Of a stretch of 64,000 bases of DNA, positions 54,064 through 63,414 are shown piece by piece. The notes under the pieces were generated by a model. It was not told the DNA's origin, did no database searches, and saw only the letters and a program-made list of their open reading frames with translations. Within the stretch, counting starts at the first letter, position 1; the number at the start of each line of letters is the position of its first letter. The position numbers and the translations under genes were made by a program. Source of the DNA: Bacteroidia bacterium (lineage in GTDB: Bacteria > Bacteroidota > Bacteroidia > Cytophagales > Cyclobacteriaceae); contig JAUHYU010000005.1 of NCBI GenBank assembly GCA_030426345.1, positions 1 through 64,000 on the forward strand, written 5' to 3'.

Positions 54064-54326
54064 TTTTCTGTATGAAGTTCTTTGTACAATTTTAAGTTTG
54101 ACGGACTGAGTTTTTCTGTGCTGAAGTTTATGTCCTTGAGTATTTCCAAAAGACAATTTATTTTCCCTTCCAAAGAGTAAAACTTGTTGACAACAACAAC
54201 TTTTGAATCCCTTATGATACAATACCCCGGCTTGAAGTTTCCTTTTTCGTAACGCAAAATATAATCCGACTCAGAAAAAACGTCTTCCAGTTTATGTAGG
54301 TATCTTTTAGAATACTTTATCTCCAT
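54060..54326 (-). CDS. Small protein of unknown function in kinase operon
   Basis: I do not recognise this 88-residue protein. It is soluble and charged, with a strand-helix pattern (GYCIIRDSKVVVVNKFYSLEG, INCLLEILKDI). It abuts the response-regulator stop (54327) and overlaps the MBL start by 4 bp, so it is firmly within the operon. Its place between a regulator and a hydrolase suggests a conserved operon member rather than a chance ORF. Confidence 0.8.
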   Translation of the reverse strand: MEIKYSKRYLHKLEDVFSESDYILRYEKGNFKPGYCIIRDSKVVVVNKFYSLEGKINCLLEILKDINFSTEKLSPSNLKLYKELHTEN

Positions 54327-54707
54327 CTAACTGGTCAGGGTCTTTACCGTATCGACAAGGGAATCAAAATTCAGTGGTTTTTGGAGGTATTCATTGATGC
54401 CAACAGCATTAAATTCCTCCATAGTATAATTTTTCGCGTTACCTGTGATGGCTACAATGGGAATTTTAGATTTTTTGGCATCCTTCAAGGCACGTATTTT
54501 TTTAGCGCATTCCATCCCATCCATTTTGGGCATGTTGATATCCATGAGGATGATATCATAGTCCTCCTTTTCCAACATATCCATCACTTGCTCTCCGTTT
54601 TTGGCAGAAAAAATCTGATAATTCTGAATTTGTAGAATCTTTTTTGTCAGATTTTGAATAACGGAACTGTCTTCTGCAATTAGCACTTTTTTTGATCCCA
54701 TAATCAT
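54327..54707 (-). CDS. Single-domain response regulator
   Basis: The 126-residue CheY-like receiver has no output domain. Acidic residues are in LIAEDSSV, the phosphorylated Asp in IILMDINMPKMDG, Thr in AITGNA and Lys in YLQKPLNFD. It overlaps the hybrid kinase by 4 bp and is thus its co-expressed partner. It may take phosphate from the kinase's Hpt domain or act by protein contact. Its target is unknown. Confidence 0.96.
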   Translation of the reverse strand: MIMGSKKVLIAEDSSVIQNLTKKILQIQNYQIFSAKNGEQVMDMLEKEDYDIILMDINMPKMDGMECAKKIRALKDAKKSKIPIVAITGNAKNYTMEEFNAVGINEYLQKPLNFDSLVDTVKTLTS

Positions 54708-57700
54708 TTATTTAAAAACGTTGGATAATAACTTTTGAATTCTTCAAAATGTCGTTTCAATTCTTCTAAATCCTCCGTCAGGCCTTTGTATATCCGCTTT
54801 TCCTTCTTCAATTTGGCTTCTATCTTGACGGTGAGATTTGAAACCTTTTCTATTCCTAGAGTTCCGGCATTGCCCTTTAATGTATGCAAATTAATCAAAA
54901 TATTTTCGTTGTTGCCATCATTTAGAGAAAGAATACAACTGTTTATTTGCTCTTTTGCCTCCTTTTCAAAGTCTAGAAAAACACTCATTACCATTTCTTC
55001 CCCACCATACTTTATCAACTGCTGAACAACCTCCAAATTGATTATGCTGTCCTCGGGTTCTACTTTTGAAATTTTTATTTCCTTCTCCCCTTTTTCGATA
55101 TGAAGCAATGTCCTTATCTTATTCAGTAGTTCGCCAGCTTTGATGGGTTTTGAAATATAGTCGTCCATCCCGGATTGAATAAAGCGCTCCTTGTCTTCTT
55201 TCATGGAGTAAGCTGTCATAGCTACTATCGGCCCGAGATTTTTAATGCCAAGTGCCTTTATCTTTTTGGTGGCAGTCACCCCATCCATATCCGGCATTTG
55301 TATGTCCATAAAAATCAAATCGAAATTTCCATTTTTGGCTTTGTATATTGAATCCTGCCCATTTACCGCTAATTCAACTTTGCACCCTGATTTTTTTAGA
55401 ATTTCACCTGCCACCTGCCTGTTTACCATATTATCATCTACTAATAAGATGTTGGGAATCCGATCGTTGAAAAAGTTGCTGATTCTCACATCCTTTTTCA
55501 TCAATTCATCCTCATCAATCACATCTTCTTGAGTTTCCTCCGCCTCAAAAGTAAACCAAAATGAACTTCCAAGACCAAGTGCCGAAAACACCCCTATATC
55601 ACCTCCCATAAGTTTACATAACTCTTTCGATATGGCAAGCCCAAGCCCCGTACCTCCGTAAGTCTTGGTAGTAGAATCCTCAATCTGGCTAAAGCTGGTG
55701 AATAACCTTTTAACGTTGCTTTGGGAAATGCCGATCCCACTGTCGCTTACCACTACTTTGACGATGTTGTTTGCACCGTTTTTGGTTATGGTTTTTAGAC
55801 TGATATTAATAGATCCTCCGCCATCTGTAAACTTGATAGCATTGGAAGTTAGGTTAGATAAAACCTGAAGGAGGCGAGTCTCATCTATCAACGCCTTTTC
55901 GGGAAGGTTATCATCCATGTGGTAGTAGAGATTGATGTCCTTTGCTAGGGCTTGCTGAGAAAATAATGCATATAACTTCTCCAAAGTGCTTTCGAGCTTT
56001 ACAGGCATTTTTTTCAACTCAAATTTGCCTGCCTCAATTTTGGACAGATCAAGAATGTCATTTAGGATAAAAAGCAGTGTTTCAGATGATTTTTTTATAG
56101 TACGTACATACCTGAGCTGTTCATCATCCAATATTGAATTGTTCAATAAATCTATGGTTCCGATCACTCCATTCATAGGTGTCCGAATCTCATGACTCAT
56201 ATTCGCTAAGAAATTTTCCTTTGCCTTTAAAGAATGTTCCGCCACTTCCTTGGCTTTTTGCAATTCAATATTTGCTTCTTTAAGGTTGGTGATGTCCCTG
56301 GCCACACCCTCCATAAAAGAATATTCACTGTTATTAAACATTACCCGAACATTGCAAAGTAGCTGCAATTCTTTCCCTGACTTGGTTTTTACTGAAGCTT
56401 CTACGTTGCGCAGGCTCCTTTCGCGCAACAGGTTTTTTGCCAATTTTTTAGATTCATTGATGTCAGGGTAAAAATTAAAAATATTGTTGCCCATCATAAA
56501 ATCCACGTCGAAGCCCAACAGTTCTTTTACCGACGGACTGACCATGGTAATTATACCCTTTTTGTTGCACCTAAAGTAAATATCTTGAAAAGACTCAAAA
56601 ATATTTCTGAATTTCTCTTCACTTTCCAGAAGTGCCAAATTTGACAGTTTCTTTTCTGTTACGTCATGCGCAATTCCGGAAACCTCCCGTATCGTACCAT
56701 CTTCCTGATAAATCGGGTTCAAATATATCTCCTTCCAAATCACCTCATTACTTCGTTTCCTCTTCAGGGAAGTTTCAAAATGCAGAGACTTCCCCTCTTG
56801 TACCTCGCCATATTTGTCTCTCCAAAATTGATCTGCAGCATGTGGTGATTTGGACTTCCTCCCTTGTTGTTTTTTTTCTATCGAATCAAGGTTGTGGTAC
56901 TCCTTGTTAGTATTGAAATAGTTTTGGTTGAATGAAGTGAAGTTGAACTTGTTGTCCACAGACCAGATCAGGTGGCTACTGCTTTCAAAAATTGCCTTTA
57001 GACGGGCCGATTGTTCATATATTTTATGTTCCTTTTGTTTTCTTTCGATGGCGAGAGCTACCTGCCCTGAGATGAAATCCAATAATTCCAGGTCTTTGTA
57101 ATTATAAGTAACCCTTTGTGTATAGCATTGAATAGCAATGAGACCAATCACTTTATTTGCGATTTTTAGAGGTACACCAAGCCATATTTTTGGGGTCTTC
57201 CCCTTTACAGATATCAGTCCGCGGTATACAAGGTTTTCGATATCTCTTTCATATAGATATAGGGCCTTATCAGATCCCATGGCATATTCTGTAATGCCAT
57301 TGCTCAATTTGCGCTCAAATTGATTTTCGGTAACTGGTGAGTTTTCATCAATGTAGTAGGGGAACTTTAACATACCGTTTTCAGAATCCACCATGGCTAC
57401 ATAAAAGTTGCTTACCTCTATGATATTCCCAAGTTCATGATGGATATTGGCGAATAGCGATTCAATATTTGAGCTATGAATCGTCATGTTGGCTATTTTA
57501 TAATAAAGTGCCTGCGCCTTTTCAGCTCTTATCCTGTCTGTAATATCATGAAAAATCCCCTTAAACTCTATCGGTTTTCCATTGCGGAATGTGCAATTGA
57601 CAGCACCAGACAGGTAGATTTTGTTGCCGTTTTTTGTCACAAACACTGTATCGAACTTATCTACGTTTTTTCCTTCAAGGATCAATTCAAGGGCTATCGT

Positions 57701-59461
57701 TGTTTTACTGATATAATCCGGGTGAACTACATCAGTAACTTTCAATCCTCTGATTTCATCGTCTTGATATCGCAGCTTTTCTTTCCACATTTTATTTACA
57801 AAATGCATTCTTCCATCCAGTCCGAATATTTGGATGAGGTCGTTTGCATTATCAAATAATTCCTTAAGCTGTGCGCTACTTCTCTTTAGGTCTTCAGCAA
57901 TTTTCCTTTTCTCTGTTACATTTTCGCCAACTAGCGTCACACCGGCAATCTGACCTTTGGCATTGTACAGTACTACCGAACTGAGCTTTAGAATGACAGA
58001 TTTCCCTTCTTTGTGCAAAATATTGCCCTCAAAAGAATTGACATACCCACTGCTATGGATGATGCTGTGCAAGAAACTTTTAGCTTCTTCCTTCAGGTCT
58101 CCGGCAAATAGGCATTCATAAAAAAACTGCCCGACAATTTCATCTTTGTTTTTGCCTGATACTTTGCAAAGGGCCTCGTTGCAATATGTAATTGAGCCAC
58201 TTCTATCCAATGAAAAAGCTATTAAATGTGATTTCTCAAGTGAATCATGTAGCTTTCTTTCGGATTCTTTTAGAGCCATCTGAAGGCTGCGCTCATCTTC
58301 TTCCAGTTTCTTATCTGTAATGTCGATGCTGGCAGATATATATCCTGAGAATTCCCCTTCCAGTTCATAAAGAGGTATCCCTGCCTCATGAATCCATTTT
58401 AATTCATTGTTGCTATTGTACAACCGATAGCTCACTCCATACTTTTTCCGCTTGCTAAATGCCGCATCAATGGCAGTTTTTACCTGATTTACATCTTCAG
58501 GCAAGATACAATTGAGCCATCCTCCCTTACGCTGTTTTTTTAATTCCTTTCCGGTAAACTGAATCCATTGATTGCTGAAGTAGTAGAACTCGTTTTTGCT
58601 GTTAGACATTTTGAATAGCACAGGCGCAGCATCGGGTATTTTATGTATTTTTCCCAAGTGATTAGAATCCTTGCTATTTTCATGGGATTCTGACATGTCG
58701 ATTACTGCTGCTGCTATGCCATTAAAATCCCCATTGCGATCAAAGATTGGAATTCCCGATTCGAATACTTTTGTAAAACTATTGTCCGCCTTCTCCAGCC
58801 GATAGCTGAGATTATATTTTTCATGGTTTTTGAGTGCTTTTGATACCAATTCTTTTACACCCTCCCGATCATCCACATGTATTGAGTTGATCCAGCCTTC
58901 TTTTAGTTGTTGTTGGAATGAAGTCGCGGTAAATTCTAAATATGAGGAATTTAGGTAATAAACCGAGCCCCTTTCGTCATAGCACTTAAACATTAGGGCA
59001 CTATCCATCAATAATCCATGAAGGTGCGTAGGGTCGGAATCTGCAATAACGTCCTTGAGGTCAGACAACGCAGTGCTTTTGGGACTCAATGTTAAATAAT
59101 GGCTGCCTGTTTCGAACCGATAGATAATTGCATCTGTGTGATGCAATTTATTGGACGTATCCTTGATTTGCAGTGTGGCAAAAACTGAGTGGCCAAGATA
59201 AAGCGTATCTAAAATCGATGAATAAACAATTTTAGAAAGGTTCCCATCAGGCTGGTATTCAGGAAAAATCGACTCTATGGATCTTCCAATAAAATCAGAA
59301 AAATCACAGTTAAAGACGTTGGGCTCGGTTTCATTCACATCCGCAATGATCTCTCCATCAATTTTAAGAATGCATTTGGAAATTTGCTGAACCTCAAACC
59401 CCGTTCGCGAAGATTGGCCGGTTGAATCTACCCAATATTGACTTTTACTCTCTTTCAACAT
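54704..59461 (-). CDS. Hybrid histidine kinase with multiple PAS, GAF, REC and Hpt domains
   Basis: The 1585-residue cytoplasmic sensor has no membrane segment. At least six PAS-like domains fill roughly residues 150-645 and 820-1060, with repeated GxxxWIN/KxGW and HDITD/MSE ends, and a GAF domain lies at about 650-810. The kinase core has the phospho-His in MSHEIRTPMNG (about 1089), N-box LTSNAIKFTDGG and G2 GGTGLGLAIS (about 1270). A receiver follows with Asp in FMDIQMPDMDG (about 1385), then an Hpt domain with LHTLKGNAG (about 1523). It thus contains a full His-Asp-His relay. The ligand is unknown; PAS/GAF suggest redox, oxygen or small-molecule sensing. It is the first gene of its operon. 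Confidence 0.95.
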   Translation of the reverse strand: MLKESKSQYWVDSTGQSSRTGFEVQQISKCILKIDGEIIADVNETEPNVFNCDFSDFIGRSIESIFPEYQPDGNLSKIVYSSILDTLYLGHSVFATLQIKDTSNKLHHTDAIIYRFETGSHYLTLSPKSTALSDLKDVIADSDPTHLHGLLMDSALMFKCYDERGSVYYLNSSYLEFTATSFQQQLKEGWINSIHVDDREGVKELVSKALKNHEKYNLSYRLEKADNSFTKVFESGIPIFDRNGDFNGIAAAVIDMSESHENSKDSNHLGKIHKIPDAAPVLFKMSNSKNEFYYFSNQWIQFTGKELKKQRKGGWLNCILPEDVNQVKTAIDAAFSKRKKYGVSYRLYNSNNELKWIHEAGIPLYELEGEFSGYISASIDITDKKLEEDERSLQMALKESERKLHDSLEKSHLIAFSLDRSGSITYCNEALCKVSGKNKDEIVGQFFYECLFAGDLKEEAKSFLHSIIHSSGYVNSFEGNILHKEGKSVILKLSSVVLYNAKGQIAGVTLVGENVTEKRKIAEDLKRSSAQLKELFDNANDLIQIFGLDGRMHFVNKMWKEKLRYQDDEIRGLKVTDVVHPDYISKTTIALELILEGKNVDKFDTVFVTKNGNKIYLSGAVNCTFRNGKPIEFKGIFHDITDRIRAEKAQALYYKIANMTIHSSNIESLFANIHHELGNIIEVSNFYVAMVDSENGMLKFPYYIDENSPVTENQFERKLSNGITEYAMGSDKALYLYERDIENLVYRGLISVKGKTPKIWLGVPLKIANKVIGLIAIQCYTQRVTYNYKDLELLDFISGQVALAIERKQKEHKIYEQSARLKAIFESSSHLIWSVDNKFNFTSFNQNYFNTNKEYHNLDSIEKKQQGRKSKSPHAADQFWRDKYGEVQEGKSLHFETSLKRKRSNEVIWKEIYLNPIYQEDGTIREVSGIAHDVTEKKLSNLALLESEEKFRNIFESFQDIYFRCNKKGIITMVSPSVKELLGFDVDFMMGNNIFNFYPDINESKKLAKNLLRERSLRNVEASVKTKSGKELQLLCNVRVMFNNSEYSFMEGVARDITNLKEANIELQKAKEVAEHSLKAKENFLANMSHEIRTPMNGVIGTIDLLNNSILDDEQLRYVRTIKKSSETLLFILNDILDLSKIEAGKFELKKMPVKLESTLEKLYALFSQQALAKDINLYYHMDDNLPEKALIDETRLLQVLSNLTSNAIKFTDGGGSINISLKTITKNGANNIVKVVVSDSGIGISQSNVKRLFTSFSQIEDSTTKTYGGTGLGLAISKELCKLMGGDIGVFSALGLGSSFWFTFEAEETQEDVIDEDELMKKDVRISNFFNDRIPNILLVDDNMVNRQVAGEILKKSGCKVELAVNGQDSIYKAKNGNFDLIFMDIQMPDMDGVTATKKIKALGIKNLGPIVAMTAYSMKEDKERFIQSGMDDYISKPIKAGELLNKIRTLLHIEKGEKEIKISKVEPEDSIINLEVVQQLIKYGGEEMVMSVFLDFEKEAKEQINSCILSLNDGNNENILINLHTLKGNAGTLGIEKVSNLTVKIEAKLKKEKRIYKGLTEDLEELKRHFEEFKSYYPTFLNK

Positions 59462-59595
59462 TCTTCTGTTTTTCCTAATTCAATCTCTTAAAATTAAGCA
59501 ATTCATGAGATTTTTTCTATTTCGCAGACATTTCGATTATCATTGTTTTATAATTTCAATAAAGCTATTCTCAGATTGATTTTACTTATGGCAAT

Positions 59596-60522
59596 ATGAA
59601 TTTTTTAATCGTGATCGCTGGGCCAACTGCAGTTGGTAAAACTAACTTATGCGTAAACCTCGCTCTAGAGTTGCAATGCGAAATTATTTCTGCAGATTCT
59701 CGACAATTTTATAAAGAACTTTCCATCGGTACAGCAAAACCTGTTCCGGAAGAAATGAAAGGAGTGTCACATCATTTCGTTGATTTTATACCGATTGAGC
59801 AAGAATTCAGCGCCGGGAAATTTGAGATGGCGACTTTGCAGCTTTTACCCAAATTATATCAAAAAACAAATTTGGCCCTGATGACCGGGGGATCGGGATT
59901 GTACATTCAGGCGGTCTGTGATGGGATGAATGACATTCCGGAAGTAGATTTAATCTTTCGAAAAGAACTTTATGAAGAACTTGAAATTCATGGATTACAG
60001 CCGCTTTTGGAGGAGTTAAAAATCAAAGACCCAAAGTACTATGCGATGGTCGATCACAAAAACCCGCAAAGGATTATCCGTGCTTTGGAAGTTTGTCGTG
60101 GGGCGGGGCAGCCATATTCTGCTTTCAGAACAGACAAAAAATCAGGTCGTAATTTTAAGGTTATTAAAATTGGCCTGGATCGGCCTAGGGAAGAATTGTT
60201 TGCAAGGATCGACGCGCGAGTGGATGCGATGATCGCCGCCGGGCTCGTGGAAGAAGTACGGAAATTCCGTGATAAAAGAAATTTCAATGCTTTGAAAACA
60301 GTTGGCTACAAAGAAGTGTTTGGTTTGTTGGATGGAGAGTATGATGAAGCAGAAGCCATTCGCCTGCTCAAACGAAACACGAGGAGGTATGCCAAACGGC
60401 AGCTTACCTGGTTCAAAAAGGATACGGAATTTGAATGGTTTCACCCTGACGATTTCTATGGAGTTTTGGAACATATTAGATCCGGAGCAGACAGATTGAT
60501 GTTCGGAACATGGGGTTGTTAG
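59596..60522 (+). CDS. miaA: tRNA dimethylallyltransferase
   Basis: MiaA adds the dimethylallyl group to A37 of tRNAs reading UNN codons. The 308 residues contain the P-loop IAGPTAVGKTNL, the family block EIISADSRQFYKELSIGTAKP and the active region LMTGGSGLYIQAVCDG, with RNTRRYAKRQLTWFKKD near the C-terminus. It starts at ATG 59596 and is divergent from the hybrid kinase. The 157-bp gap to the next gene shows no terminator. Confidence 0.97.
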   Translation: MNFLIVIAGPTAVGKTNLCVNLALELQCEIISADSRQFYKELSIGTAKPVPEEMKGVSHHFVDFIPIEQEFSAGKFEMATLQLLPKLYQKTNLALMTGGSGLYIQAVCDGMNDIPEVDLIFRKELYEELEIHGLQPLLEELKIKDPKYYAMVDHKNPQRIIRALEVCRGAGQPYSAFRTDKKSGRNFKVIKIGLDRPREELFARIDARVDAMIAAGLVEEVRKFRDKRNFNALKTVGYKEVFGLLDGEYDEAEAIRLLKRNTRRYAKRQLTWFKKDTEFEWFHPDDFYGVLEHIRSGADRLMFGTWGC

Positions 60523-60679
60523 CTAGGTATTTAGGAGGTTTAAGAAATTGTTGTTATGGGTTTTATACTTATTATTTGAGTTTTGAACCGAAATAATTTT
60601 TTATGATTTATGATTTGAATAATTTTCCAACATATTTCTATTGTTATTGTATCCAGTCAAAAACTAAAATTGTTATTTA

Positions 60680-61207
60680 ATGGTACTATTAATTTTGAAA
60701 GCCCTGCACATTATTTCTGTAATCGTATGGATGGGTGTATTGCTATACATGCCTCGCTTGTTTATCTACCAAACAGAAGCCAACGACAAGACCGAACCGG
60801 ATCGCAGTATTTTGATAAAGCAGTATAAAACCATGGCCAAAAATCTATGGGTCAAAGTCGGCTGGCCTGCCATGATTCTTACGATAGTTTTTGGAGCGGG
60901 AATCATGCACCCATATTTTTCAAGTATTTGGTTTTGGGTCAAAATGGGCTTTGTTGCGGCATTGATCGGATATCATCACGTCATTCATTTTGCCAATAAG
61001 AATCTACAAAAAGACAAATACACCAAAACTGTTGCCCAATTGAAAACCATGGGACAGGGTGGTATTGTATTCTTGCTTTCTATAACCCTTATCGCTGTTT
61101 TGAAAGATTCTATCAACATCCTTTTGATGATAGGAGGGACTGCTATAATCGTTCTGCTTGTATTTATAGTGGGTAAGGCATTGATGAAAAAGAAAAAAGC
61201 AGCATAA
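60680..61207 (+). CDS. HemJ/CopD-family membrane protein
   Basis: The 175-residue protein has four or five membrane segments. The N-terminus LKALHIISVIVWMGVLLYMPRLFIYQTEA is typical of HemJ, with the conserved His of KALH; the second block YHHVIHFANKNL adds further His residues. HemJ oxidises protoporphyrinogen in heme synthesis in many bacteria lacking HemG or HemY; CopD-like relatives link to copper. The PRLFIYH pattern reads PRLFIYQ here, so the assignment is tentative. It is followed 4 bp later by a SCO protein and a cytochrome c, which favours a role in heme or copper enzyme supply. Confidence 0.8.
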   Translation: MVLLILKALHIISVIVWMGVLLYMPRLFIYQTEANDKTEPDRSILIKQYKTMAKNLWVKVGWPAMILTIVFGAGIMHPYFSSIWFWVKMGFVAALIGYHHVIHFANKNLQKDKYTKTVAQLKTMGQGGIVFLLSITLIAVLKDSINILLMIGGTAIIVLLVFIVGKALMKKKKAA

Positions 61208-61211
61208 ATCC

Positions 61212-61853
61212 ATGAAGTACTTTTTACACTGCAGCATCATTTGGCTGCTTGTCACATCGTGCAATACCAAAAATGATCGATTGCCCATTTTGGGGAGGAC
61301 GGAAATAAAGAACGTGACCTTCGAAGGGAAAGTGAAAGCAGACACGATTTATCATTCGATCAGGGACTTTAGCTTTACAGATCAGGATGGAAATACCGTA
61401 ACCGAAGGTACTTTTAAAGACAAAATATACATCGCAGACTTCTTTTTTACGACATGTCCGACCATTTGCCCGATCATGAAAACACAAATGCTGAGGGTGT
61501 ATGAAAAGTATAAAGACAATCCGAATGTACTGATCCTATCACACACCATTGATCCAAAACATGATTCTATCTCGGTGCTACACGACTTTGCAGAACGGCT
61601 GGGTGTGGTTAGTAACAAATGGCATTTCGTCACCGGAGACCAAGATGATATTTATGATATCGGACAAAATTATTATATGGTCACCTCGCTAGAAGACCCT
61701 GACGAGCCGGGAGGGTACATTCACTCCGGGGCTTTTTTGCTTATTGATAAATCTCGACGTGTCCGAGGAATGTATGATGGAACCTTAGAGGAAAAAGTAG
61801 ATTTGCTGCTGAAAGATATTGACCGATTGCTTCAGGAATATGGAGAGAAATGA
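61212..61853 (+). CDS. SCO1/SenC-family copper chaperone lipoprotein
   Basis: The 213-residue protein has a lipoprotein signal (MKYFLHCSIIWLLVTSC). The thioredoxin-fold copper site has FTTCPTICPIM (CxxxC) and the distant His in GGYIHSGAFLLID. SCO proteins deliver copper to cytochrome oxidase Cu-A or keep its thiols reduced. The start is 4 bp after the HemJ-like stop, and the end overlaps the cytochrome gene by 4 bp, so the three are one transcript. Confidence 0.95.
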   Translation: MKYFLHCSIIWLLVTSCNTKNDRLPILGRTEIKNVTFEGKVKADTIYHSIRDFSFTDQDGNTVTEGTFKDKIYIADFFFTTCPTICPIMKTQMLRVYEKYKDNPNVLILSHTIDPKHDSISVLHDFAERLGVVSNKWHFVTGDQDDIYDIGQNYYMVTSLEDPDEPGGYIHSGAFLLIDKSRRVRGMYDGTLEEKVDLLLKDIDRLLQEYGEK

Positions 61854-62311
61854 GAATCATTGGAATAGCCTTGTGTGTGACAATCCTCTTTTCCTCATGT
61901 AGCCAACAAGAGAAAACCGATAAATATGACCATCTGGATTCGCGAACCAAAATCCGATTGCAGCAATATCTAGCGGCAGGAAAGCAACTGTACAATTTGC
62001 ATTGTGCTAATTGTCATCAGATGGACGGCTCCGGACTGGCAAAATTGTATCCACCTTTGAAGGGTGCAGATTATCTTATTACAAACCGCAATGCTTCGAT
62101 TTGCGGCATGCGCCATGGGCATAAAGGAGGCGTTGTGGTCAATGGAATAACCTACGAACAGGAAATGCCTGCAAACTTAAAACTCACGGATTTGGACATT
62201 GCAGAAATTGCAACTTATGTATACACGGAATTTGCAGATACAGTTCAGATCGTAACTATAAATGAGGTAAATTCCATCATGGCATTGTGTAGTGATGATC
62301 TGTCTAAATAA
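61850..62311 (+). CDS. Class I c-type cytochrome lipoprotein
   Basis: The 153-residue protein has a lipobox (ILFSSC) and one heme site CANCHQMDGSG; the axial Met is in YEQEMPANLKLTD. A single-heme protein anchored in the periplasm, it likely passes electrons to an oxidase or periplasmic enzyme. It overlaps the SCO gene by 4 bp. The partner oxidase is not in the window. Confidence 0.95.
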   Translation: MRIIGIALCVTILFSSCSQQEKTDKYDHLDSRTKIRLQQYLAAGKQLYNLHCANCHQMDGSGLAKLYPPLKGADYLITNRNASICGMRHGHKGGVVVNGITYEQEMPANLKLTDLDIAEIATYVYTEFADTVQIVTINEVNSIMALCSDDLSK

Positions 62312-62335
62312 TCAAGAAATTTATTCTTTGATTAC

Positions 62336-62881
62336 TCAGTGAGGGTAAATCTTCGTTTTGTTGATTTTCTTGCCATTGTCAAGAGTCACGTCCATATTTA
62401 TTTTCACGTAATCTTTCCTTATTTTTATTTTTAATGCATCGATATTGGTCACTTCGGCATCGTATTTCCTTTCGATTTCTGCAATCAGATCATCCAAGTC
62501 TTTGTCATCATCAAAACTAAAATTCCCCCGCTCAACGTCATCAGGGTCAATATCCTTGAGCTCAATAGTCATGTTGGTCACGGCATCTTCCACCACCTTG
62601 GCTATGGATTCCGCAAATACCTCAATCCCTTCTGACAAATCATTCATTTTCAATTCGACATTATCGAAATCAATATGAACCTCTTTGTTGTCAAAAGCGC
62701 GCTCGATTTTTCGGCCGAGCTCTTCGCCCCATTCTTCAAAATAAGCTTCAAGGTCTTGTTCTTTTCCATCCACTTTGATGGTAATAACGGCATCATCATG
62801 CTTGGATTTCTGGGCAAAGACAGAGCCAACGAAGCATATCAAGACAAGTACGGGCAAAATTGATTTTATTAATTTGGTCAT
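62336..62881 (-). CDS. Secreted acidic protein of unknown function
   Basis: The 181-residue protein has a signal peptide (ILPVLVLICFVGSVFAQ). The mature part is highly charged and acidic (DDDKDLDDLIAEIERKYDAE, DIDPDDVERGNF), with a helical middle (GEELGRKIERAFDNKE) and a basic C-terminal strand (KINKTKIYPH). I do not recognise a family. The acidic Asp runs could bind divalent metal, but this is speculation. It is a single gene convergent with the cytochrome gene, with 24 bp between stops. Confidence 0.78.
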   Translation of the reverse strand: MTKLIKSILPVLVLICFVGSVFAQKSKHDDAVITIKVDGKEQDLEAYFEEWGEELGRKIERAFDNKEVHIDFDNVELKMNDLSEGIEVFAESIAKVVEDAVTNMTIELKDIDPDDVERGNFSFDDDKDLDDLIAEIERKYDAEVTNIDALKIKIRKDYVKINMDVTLDNGKKINKTKIYPH

Positions 62882-62963
62882 AGCGATTTTGTTTAGATGC
62901 CAATCTTAATGAAATCATCGTGCCATAAAATATAACTAGCTATAATCCAATATTATACCTCCA

Positions 62964-63088
62964 AAAACACCTTAAAATCCATGAAAAAGTGTTCGGTTTC
63001 AAATAAGTATTTTGTACGATATCGAACAGTTAATTTCAAAATAAGGCTAGGGCTTATAGAATGACCCCATGGATTTTGGAGACTTTTT
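62964..63088. repeat. Inverted units of the dispersed CATGGATTTT element around about 85 bp
   Basis: AAAACACCTTAAAATCCATG at 62964-62983 and the inverted CCATGGATTTTGGAGACTTTTT at 63067-63088 flank about 83 bases. The 62882-63279 gap (398 bp) contains no gene that I can support. The pair looks like one of the perfect palindromes split by an insertion, or two independent decayed units. Confidence 0.5.
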
Positions 63089-63279
63089 ACAAATTCCAAA
63101 GGCTTCTACGTTTCGATAGCAAGTGGAAATTTATAAGACGGGGAGTCGAAGAGCATTTTTCTCATAATCAAGAAAGCAAAAAAGGCACTTTATTAGCCCT
63201 GTGTCCAATCAATATTTATTAGATTTACTTTAATATGACACATATTAGTCTATTGTAAAACATTAAAACACCTTTTTTT

Positions 63280-63414
63280 ATGGAAAAGCAGGAAAATACG
63301 GAACCACCAGTACAAGTAGAACCAGTGTCTATTCCAACTGGAAGACCACAGGAAAAGACTGAAACAATTCCAACAACACCACAAACTCAACAAGATGTTA
63401 AAACGAATAAATAA
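63280..63414 (+). CDS. Small Pro/Thr/Gln-rich protein
   Basis: This 44-residue ORF is too short for the track: MEKQENTEPPVQVEPVSIPT at the start and ending QQDVKTNK. It is low-complexity, rich in Pro, Thr, Gln and Glu, with no hydrophobic segment. A TTTTTTT run sits just before the ATG. Its end overlaps the tail of the convergent membrane gene by 17 bp. It could be a linker-like peptide or a chance ORF; no family is recognised. Confidence 0.4.
   Translation: MEKQENTEPPVQVEPVSIPTGRPQEKTETIPTTPQTQQDVKTNK

Noticed and set aside
53299-54222. 307-residue version of the PhnP-like hydrolase
   Set aside because: The first 53 residues overlap the 88-residue gene in another frame and look unlike protein; the TTG at 54063 starts exactly at the fold.
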